Part shown: in pieces, positions 59,165 through 64,000 of the stretch | Layout of the letters: every line of letters starts with the position of its first letter | Position numbering within the stretch: position 1 is the stretch's first letter | Origin: Fontisphaera persica | Lineage (GTDB): Bacteria; Verrucomicrobiota; Verrucomicrobiia; Limisphaerales; Fontisphaeraceae | DNA length: 64,000 nt | Direction: 5' to 3' | Assembly (NCBI RefSeq): GCF_024832785.1 | Contig: NZ_CP116615.1 | Coordinates: forward strand, 2,108,001-2,172,000 | Position numbers and translations under genes: made by a program | Notes under the pieces: model-generated | Database searches by the model: none | What the model saw: only the letters and a program-made list of their open reading frames with translations | What the model was told of the DNA's origin: nothing

Positions 59165-60031
59165 TTAAAGCGCCGCATTGTCAATCAAACGCGTCGTCCC
59201 CACCCACACCGCCAGCGCCATGCGATGCCCCGGCATCACCCGGGCTTGCGGCCGCAAGGTGTCAGGGTCAAAAAACTCAATGTAGTCCACCCGCGCCTCC
59301 GGCCGAGCCTCAATTTCCTGCCGCAACTTGATGCGCAATTGATGCGCGTCCACTGGATGCGGCGCCTGCCGCACAATCTCCCGCGCATGGCACAGAGCGC
59401 GGTACAAACACACCGCCTGCTGCCGCTGTTCCGGTGTCAGGTATTTGTTGCGCGAACTCATTGCCAGTCCGTCCGCCTCGCGGCACGTCGGAGCAACAAC
59501 AATCCGCAGGGGAAAGTTCAAATCCCGGGTCATCCGCCGGATGATGGCTGCCTGCTGATAATCTTTCTCGCCAAACACCGCCACGTGCGGCTGCACCAGC
59601 AAAAACAACTTGGCCACCACTGTGGTTACCCCGCGGAAATGGGTGGGCCGCGAAGCCCCCTCCATGCCCCGCGACAACTGCTCCTCCACCACATAGGTGC
59701 TGTAATCGCCCGTGGCCCGGCCGGGGTACATCGCTTCATCCGACGGCGTGAACACCACATCCACCCCGGCGCCGCGGCAAAGCTGCAAATCCCTGGGCAA
59801 ATCGCGCGGGTAGCGCGCCAAATCCTCCTGCGGCCCAAATTGCGTGGGATTGACATAAATGCTCACCACCACCACTCCGTTCGGCCCCACCGCCCGCCGC
59901 GCCCGGCGCACCAGGCTCAGGTGCCCTTCATGCAAGTAGCCCATCGTGGGCACAAAACCAATGGTCCGCCTTTCCGCGCGCCATTTCAGCGCCTGGCGTT
60001 GCATGGCCTGCAACGATTGAATGACCCTCAT
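59165..60031 (-). CDS. panC: Pantothenate synthetase
   Basis: 288 aa, joins pantoate and beta-alanine using ATP. HIGH-like PTMGYLHEGHLSLVRRAR, IYVNPTQFGPQEDLARYPRD, FRGVTTVVAKLFLLVQPH, VAVFGEKDYQQAAIIRRMTR, PTCREADGLAMSSRNKYL (KMSKS-like SSRN) and a C-terminal dimer domain ending TTRLIDNAAL. Complete; start ATG at 60031. Confidence 0.95.
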   Translation of the reverse strand: MRVIQSLQAMQRQALKWRAERRTIGFVPTMGYLHEGHLSLVRRARRAVGPNGVVVVSIYVNPTQFGPQEDLARYPRDLPRDLQLCRGAGVDVVFTPSDEAMYPGRATGDYSTYVVEEQLSRGMEGASRPTHFRGVTTVVAKLFLLVQPHVAVFGEKDYQQAAIIRRMTRDLNFPLRIVVAPTCREADGLAMSSRNKYLTPEQRQQAVCLYRALCHAREIVRQAPHPVDAHQLRIKLRQEIEARPEARVDYIEFFDPDTLRPQARVMPGHRMALAVWVGTTRLIDNAAL

Positions 60032-60182
60032 GCGCCCAATAGATGCCGCATCCCCGCCCCGCGCACAAACGAAAAGTGTCCGATACCTGCGCCTAAACGC
60101 TTCCTCAGGCTTGCGCCCAGGCGCCCATGTCCGCTGGCTTTGGCATTGCTTTCAACGGAACATCTGCCAAAGTGCACTTAAA

Positions 60183-60782
60183 ATGCAAATCATCAGCACC
60201 CAGTCCATCTCTGACCTCCTGCAGCAGCAGGAGTCTTCCACGCCCGAATTTGCTGCCATGCTGTTGATGAACGCCATGGCCAACCAGGGTTTTATCATCG
60301 TGTATGCCGTCCGGCCCCAAATGGCAATGGAGCTGGGATTGGATGAGGGGGCTTGGTGCCCTGATGAGGCGGAATCGCCAGAAGCCCATGCCAACGAAGC
60401 CATGGTGGCTGCCGCGGCTAGCCTGTTGGCCATTGTGAATCAATTCACTGACCAACTGCCCACCATTACCCCCGCCAAGCTTATCCAGGTCGAGCAGGCT
60501 TTGCAGCCGGCCTTGCTTGTTCTGGCCACAACAAAGAATGCCACCGACGATGACCTCATTGGGTTGCTGTTGGACCGTTGCCGCCAGAAAGATTTGCTCG
60601 ATTTCGGGTTGGACATCCTCTGCATGCATAAAGAATCGCTAAGTAAATCAGCAACACCAGCCTCTGCCAAAGAATCCCAATCCGTTAACCTGCGGGAACT
60701 CATCAAAATGCGCGTCATCGTGGATGCCATAGACCAGATGACGGGCGAACAGCCACAATCTCCAGAAGTAAAGCAAAACTAG
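60183..60782 (+). CDS. Conserved-looking hypothetical protein
   Basis: 199 aa from the ATG at 60183 (the open frame begins earlier, overlapping panC antisense). Mostly helical and acidic: TQSISDLLQQQESSTPEF, QPALLVLATTKNATDDD, DRCRQKDLLDFGLDILC; Gln- and Ser-rich C-terminal end. No signal peptide or TM. I do not recognise it. Codon use is less GC-biased than in neighbours, so it may be a recent arrival. Confidence 0.55.
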   Translation: MQIISTQSISDLLQQQESSTPEFAAMLLMNAMANQGFIIVYAVRPQMAMELGLDEGAWCPDEAESPEAHANEAMVAAAASLLAIVNQFTDQLPTITPAKLIQVEQALQPALLVLATTKNATDDDLIGLLLDRCRQKDLLDFGLDILCMHKESLSKSATPASAKESQSVNLRELIKMRVIVDAIDQMTGEQPQSPEVKQN

Positions 60783-60842
60783 GGCACCTTTTAGGGTACT
60801 CTGAAGGCAAAATTGTTTCTTATTGCGTCATACCATGCCATT

Positions 60843-60871
60843 TTGGCGCAACACAATAACTGTCTTAGTAT
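60843..60871 (+). promoter_or_regulatory. Possible sigma-70-type promoter upstream of htpX
   Basis: TTGGCG, 17-bp spacer, TAGTAT, 145 bp before the htpX start. The surrounding 230-bp gap is clearly A+T-rich relative to the rest of the window, as expected of a promoter region. htpX is often heat- or envelope-stress-controlled; no heat-shock element was identified with confidence. Confidence 0.35.
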
Positions 60872-61016
60872 AGGTTATTTTACAACTTGCTCATCATCAG
60901 CATTTTGCATCGGTATATCAACGGCACGATTCCCGCTGGCGAAATCAAGTGCTCGGAGCTAAAATACTCCGGCCAGGGGCCACAAAGCCCTTGTCCAGTA
61001 GCATGGAAAACGAACT

Positions 61017-61910
61017 ATGAAACGCATCATTTTATTTGTGCTGACTAATGTGGCCGTGCTCGCGGTGCTGGCCATCGCCGCCCACCTGCTGGGGGTGGAT
61101 AAATACCTTACCGCCGCGGGGCTGAATCTGCCGATGCTCCTGGTTTTCTCGGCCATCCTTGGCTTTAGCGGCAGTATTATTTCCCTGCTGATTTCCAAGT
61201 GGATGGCCAAGATGGCCTACAGCATCCACATCATTGACCGGCCTCAGGATGCGGCGGAGGCCTGGCTGGTCAATACCGTGGCGCGCTTTGCCGAACAGGC
61301 GGGCATCCGCACGCCGGAAGTGGGCATCTATGAAAGCCCGGAGGTCAACGCCTTTGCCACCGGCCCCTCGCGTAACAATGCCCTGGTGGCGGTCAGCTCC
61401 GGCCTCCTGCGCCAGATGAACCAGCGGCAGGCCGAAGCCGTGCTGGCCCATGAAGTCGCCCATGTGGCGAACGGTGACATGGTAACCATGACGTTGTTGC
61501 AGGGCGTGCTCAACACTTTCGTGGTCTTCCTGTCCCGGGTGTTTGGGTTCCTTATTGACGCTGCCCTGCGCCGCGACAACGACCGCGGCGGTGTGGGCAT
61601 AGGTTATTTCCTGGGCAGCATTATCTGCCAGATTGTGCTTGGCATCCTGGCCACCATGATTGTCATGGCCTACTCGCGGCGGCGTGAATACCGCGCAGAC
61701 GCCATGGGGGCGCAACTGGCCGGCCGCAGCAACATGATTAGCGCGCTGCAGCGTCTGAATGAAATCATGCACGGCGGCGGCGTGCTGGATGACCGCTCGC
61801 CGGCCTTGAGCGCCTTCAAAATCAACAACAAACCCTCAGGTTTCCTGGCGCTGTTTGCCTCCCACCCGCCGCTGGAAAAGCGCATCGAGGCCCTGCAGCG
61901 CATGGCGTAA
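61017..61910 (+). CDS. htpX: HtpX-type membrane zinc metalloprotease
   Basis: 297 aa M48B peptidase for membrane-protein quality control. Two N-terminal TM segments ([20 protein letters not shown] and [20 protein letters not shown]), [21 protein letters not shown], the zinc site [20 protein letters not shown], two more hydrophobic segments ([20 protein letters not shown] and [20 protein letters not shown]), [18 protein letters not shown] carrying the third ligand Glu, and [16 protein letters not shown] at the end. Normal length. Confidence 0.94.
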   Translation: MKRIILFVLTNVAVLAVLAIAAHLLGVDKYLTAAGLNLPMLLVFSAILGFSGSIISLLISKWMAKMAYSIHIIDRPQDAAEAWLVNTVARFAEQAGIRTPEVGIYESPEVNAFATGPSRNNALVAVSSGLLRQMNQRQAEAVLAHEVAHVANGDMVTMTLLQGVLNTFVVFLSRVFGFLIDAALRRDNDRGGVGIGYFLGSIICQIVLGILATMIVMAYSRRREYRADAMGAQLAGRSNMISALQRLNEIMHGGGVLDDRSPALSAFKINNKPSGFLALFASHPPLEKRIEALQRMA

Positions 61911-61934
61911 GCGCGGTCACCGCACTCCATCTGT

Positions 61935-61968
61935 GAAGGGACGCCTGCCACGGCGTCCCTTCTGTTTT
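61935..61968 (+). terminator. Rho-independent terminator between htpX and lpxA
   Basis: Perfect 11-bp stem GAAGGGACGCC / GGCGTCCCTTC with a 6-nt loop (TGCCAC), followed by TGTTTTA. It lies 24 bp past the htpX stop and between convergent genes. On the other strand it overlaps the end of lpxA's reading frame and lacks a U-run, so it serves htpX. Confidence 0.8.
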
Positions 61969-62785
61969 ACTCCCCGGCCTCCTCCTCAGCTTCCGCGCCG
62001 CCCACCGCGCCCCGACGGGCGCGGTCCGAACATATCCCCCGCCGTGTCCCCTCGACAAATTCAATCACCGCCAGGGCCGCCGGACTGCTAAACTGCGCGC
62101 GCGCCTCTTGCAAGGCATCCCGCAATTTTTTGGGACTGCGGAAGAGCGCGTGGTACAGGCGGCGCAACTCCAGCCGTTGCGCGCTGGTCAGCCCGGCGCG
62201 GCGCAAACCCACCACATTCAATCCACAAATGGTGTTGGGGCCGCGCACGATGCAGTATGGCGGCACATCCAGACTCACCCGGCTGCCGCCCTGCATCAGG
62301 GCCAGCGTGCCGATGCGGGTGAACTGATGCACCAGGCAATTGCCGGAAATAAACACGCGGTCCTGCACCTGCACGTGCCCGCCCAACAGGGCCCCGTTGG
62401 CCAGGATGACGTAATCCCCCAGCACGCTGTTGTGCCCCACGTGGCTGCCCGCCATCAAAAAATTGTTTGAGCCAATCACCGTCTCGCCCTCCAGCGTGGT
62501 GGAGCGATGGACCGTGACGTTTTCCCGGAAAACGTTGTTGTCGCCAATCCGCAGCCGGGTGGGCTCGCCGCGGTATTTCAAATCCTGGGGCGCATCCCCA
62601 ATGACCGCCCCGGTGTGGAAACGGTTGCCCGCGCCAATCACCGTCTGCCCGGTAAGATGCACATGCGGGCCAACCACACAATGCGGCCCCACCCGCACCC
62701 CGGCATCAATGAGGGCGTACGGCCCCACCATGACGGTGCTGTCCACTTCGGCTTTGGGATCAATAATTGCCGTCGGATGAATCAT
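61967..62785 (-). CDS. lpxA: UDP-N-acetylglucosamine acyltransferase (LpxA)
   Basis: 272 aa from the ATG at 62785 (MIHPTAIIDPKAEVDSTVMV is the canonical N-terminus; 76 upstream codons are spurious). First step of lipid A synthesis. Left-handed beta-helix hexapeptides (VGPYALIDAGVRVGPHCVVG, VIGSNNFLMAGSHVGHNSVL) and the catalytic His of MAGSHVGHN. It then has HQFTRIGTLALMQGGSRVSL, YCIVRGPNTICGLNVVGLRR, and the helical C-terminus with RLYHALFRSPKKLRDALQ, plus an acidic tail after GICSDRARRG that is longer than usual. Supports an LPS-bearing outer membrane. Confidence 0.94.
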   Translation of the reverse strand: MIHPTAIIDPKAEVDSTVMVGPYALIDAGVRVGPHCVVGPHVHLTGQTVIGAGNRFHTGAVIGDAPQDLKYRGEPTRLRIGDNNVFRENVTVHRSTTLEGETVIGSNNFLMAGSHVGHNSVLGDYVILANGALLGGHVQVQDRVFISGNCLVHQFTRIGTLALMQGGSRVSLDVPPYCIVRGPNTICGLNVVGLRRAGLTSAQRLELRRLYHALFRSPKKLRDALQEARAQFSSPAALAVIEFVEGTRRGICSDRARRGAVGGAEAEEEAGE

Positions 62786-62877
62786 GCGCCGAGTGTGCCT
62801 GAAATTCCGCACCCCGGCAACCTCGGGAAACTTTGAAGATTGAGCGGCACGCCGCCGCAGTCTAAACTCAGCCTGCT

Positions 62878-63795
62878 TTGTCCAGCGAAACCAAAGTTGA
62901 ATCAACCGCAATCCTGGCGGCACATAGCCGGAGATGGTATTCCTCGGGTGTCTGGCGCGCCGGCCGGCGTTCGGCCGGATGGCTGCCTCGCCGCGTGGCC
63001 TTGGCATTGGCACAAACCTTGGGGATATGCTGGTGGGCGCTGGCCCCGCAACGCCGCCGGGCCGTGGTGGCCAACCTGGTGCCCGTCACCGGCAACCTGC
63101 CCGCCGCCCGCGCTGGTGCGCGCCGGATGTTTCAGGAGTTTGCCTGCAAGCTGGTGGACTTATGGCAATTTGAAAATGGCGCCAACACCGCCAGCCTGTT
63201 TTGCGAGCTGCAAGGATGGGAGCATGTGCTTGCCGCCCAAAACCAGGGACTGGGACAGCTACTCGTTTCCCCTCACCTCGGCAACTGGGAGTTGGGCGCG
63301 CCTTTGCTCGCCAGCCGGGGCGTGACCTTGACGGTCATCACCCGCCCCGAGCCGGAAGGTTTGACCCGCTTGCGAGAGCAGGCCCGCGCCAGATGGGGCA
63401 TTCAAACGGTGGTGGTGGGCAACGGCGCTTTTGGTTTCGTGGAAGTCATCCGTTGTCTGGAAAAAGGCGCCTGCGTGGCCTTGCTGGTGGACCGGCCTGC
63501 CCCCGAATCCGCGGTCACCGTGGAGCTTTTTGGTCGTCCCTTCCTGGCGTCGGTGGCCCCGGCCGAACTGGCACGCGCCAGCGGCTGCGCCATTCTGCCA
63601 ACCACCATTGTCCGCACGCCGGCCGGCTATCGGGGCGTGGCCGCCCCTCCAATACCCTACGAGCGGGCCGCCCTGCGCCAAGCCCATGCCCGGCAGCAAC
63701 TCATCCAAAACCTCATGAACGCCTTGGCGCCCGTCATTGCCGCCCATCCCGAACAATGGTTTCATTTCGCGCCCATCTGGCCCAAAGCGGATTAA
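62878..63795 (+). CDS. Lipid A biosynthesis acyltransferase family (LpxL/HtrB-like)
   Basis: 305 aa if started at the TTG at 62878; no ATG exists before residue ~84, so a TTG or GTG start is likely. Family marks: RMFQEFACKLVDLWQFENGA, QGLGQLLVSPHLGNWELGAP (the catalytic H-x4-E/D site; here HLGNWE), LTVITRPEPEGLTRLREQAR, GACVALLVDRPAPESAVTVE (cf. 'vgllpDQ'), LFGRPFLASVAPAELARASG and the C-terminal HPEQWFHFAPIW. Transfers a fatty acid onto lipid A. Divergent from lpxA with a 92-bp gap. Confidence 0.88.
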   Translation: MSSETKVESTAILAAHSRRWYSSGVWRAGRRSAGWLPRRVALALAQTLGICWWALAPQRRRAVVANLVPVTGNLPAARAGARRMFQEFACKLVDLWQFENGANTASLFCELQGWEHVLAAQNQGLGQLLVSPHLGNWELGAPLLASRGVTLTVITRPEPEGLTRLREQARARWGIQTVVVGNGAFGFVEVIRCLEKGACVALLVDRPAPESAVTVELFGRPFLASVAPAELARASGCAILPTTIVRTPAGYRGVAAPPIPYERAALRQAHARQQLIQNLMNALAPVIAAHPEQWFHFAPIWPKAD

Positions 63796-63806
63796 TCGTT
63801 ATCCTG

Positions 63807-64000
63807 ATGAACCAGCCACACCCCCTCCCTTTCACCTGTTTCCTTTCCTTCTTCATTCGCCCCAGGCAGCGGAGACCCGCCGGGGGGGTTAAGGGTAAGA
63901 CTTCAACCAAACACCGCTCATCCACGGCTCTTGGCCTGTTTCTGCCCGTGCTGCTCCTGCTCGCACCCGGCCATGGCCGCGTGCAAGCTGCGGAAAGCCC
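63807..64000 (+). CDS. N-terminus of a secreted protein, cut by window end
   Basis: From the ATG at 63807 the frame stays open for 64 codons to the end. Its first ~40 residues are polar/basic, followed by a signal-peptide-like stretch (ALGLFLPVLLLLAPGHG, then RVQAAES). The real start may be closer to the signal. No family call is possible. Confidence 0.45.
   Translation, partial: MNQPHPLPFTCFLSFFIRPRQRRPAGGVKGKTSTKHRSSTALGLFLPVLLLLAPGHGRVQAAES

Overview
The window reads as a GC-rich chromosome segment from Verrucomicrobiota, most likely the Limisphaerales/Pedosphaeraceae side. This is an inference from gene content: DUF1080 proteins, a Tat-exported Gfo/Idh/MocA oxidoreductase, a discoidin/propeller/multi-haem protein, a golvesin-tailed FAD oxidoreductase, a [17 protein letters not shown] pseudopilin, bacterial-microcompartment genes and an outer membrane (lpxA, lpxL). 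There is no rRNA to confirm it.

Positions 1-16.9 kb form an accessory island on the minus strand. It is a serial array of about nine Rhs C-terminal modules. Each has a short copy of the Rhs core 3' end, a different C-terminal (CT, toxin-type) domain, and a small downstream gene in immunity position. Almost every core copy carries one-base indels in G/C runs, so most units look like silent 'orphan' cassettes. One unit (11802-13097) has offsetting indels and stays open. Recognisable or tentative CT activities are lysozyme-like, HExxH metallopeptidase and HTHP-containing JAB/DUF4329-like. Most partner genes encode exported proteins or lipoproteins, which suggests toxins acting in the periplasm. 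Short conserved sequences flank the units: a leader before the core and a ~33-bp sequence after several immunity genes. REP-like hairpins and other dispersed repeats lie between units. The island ends at an internally deleted ISKra4-type transposase, an RHH protein and the 3' half of a tRNA-Ala(GGC), a typical integration scar. No full-length rhs gene is present.

19-33.8 kb: lipA and a DUF554 protein; on the minus strand a lone receiver-domain protein, a UvrD-type helicase and a 962-aa HzsA-like three-haem protein; then a plus-strand run with a double DUF1080 protein, a Tat-Gfo/Idh oxidoreductase, a NahK-like sugar kinase, gatC-gatA, a thioredoxin-fold-like protein and a sulfatase-fold protein lacking the sulfatase active site.

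33.8-38 kb: a tight minus-strand operon of PduS-like Fe-S flavoprotein, PduT-like BMC-T shell protein, aldehyde dehydrogenase and a DUF218 membrane protein, i.e. a satellite microcompartment locus without the main shell proteins.

38-64 kb: DUF1015 protein and a dicarboxylate symporter (+); then mostly minus-strand genes: ispD, glycosyltransferase, polyprenyl synthase, ECF sigma factor with a membrane partner, a lipoprotein, a PNPOx-family protein, a 1096-aa hybrid histidine kinase, a eukaryote-type hisA and a pseudopilin. After these come a glycosyltransferase, FAD oxidoreductase, gmk, stand-alone coaC and cupin (+); pyrF, a secreted beta-rich protein and panC (-); htpX (+) ending at a strong terminator; lpxA (-); and a lauroyl-acyltransferase-like gene (+). 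Housekeeping ORFs here are intact, which makes the frameshifts in the Rhs island unlikely to be general sequencing error.
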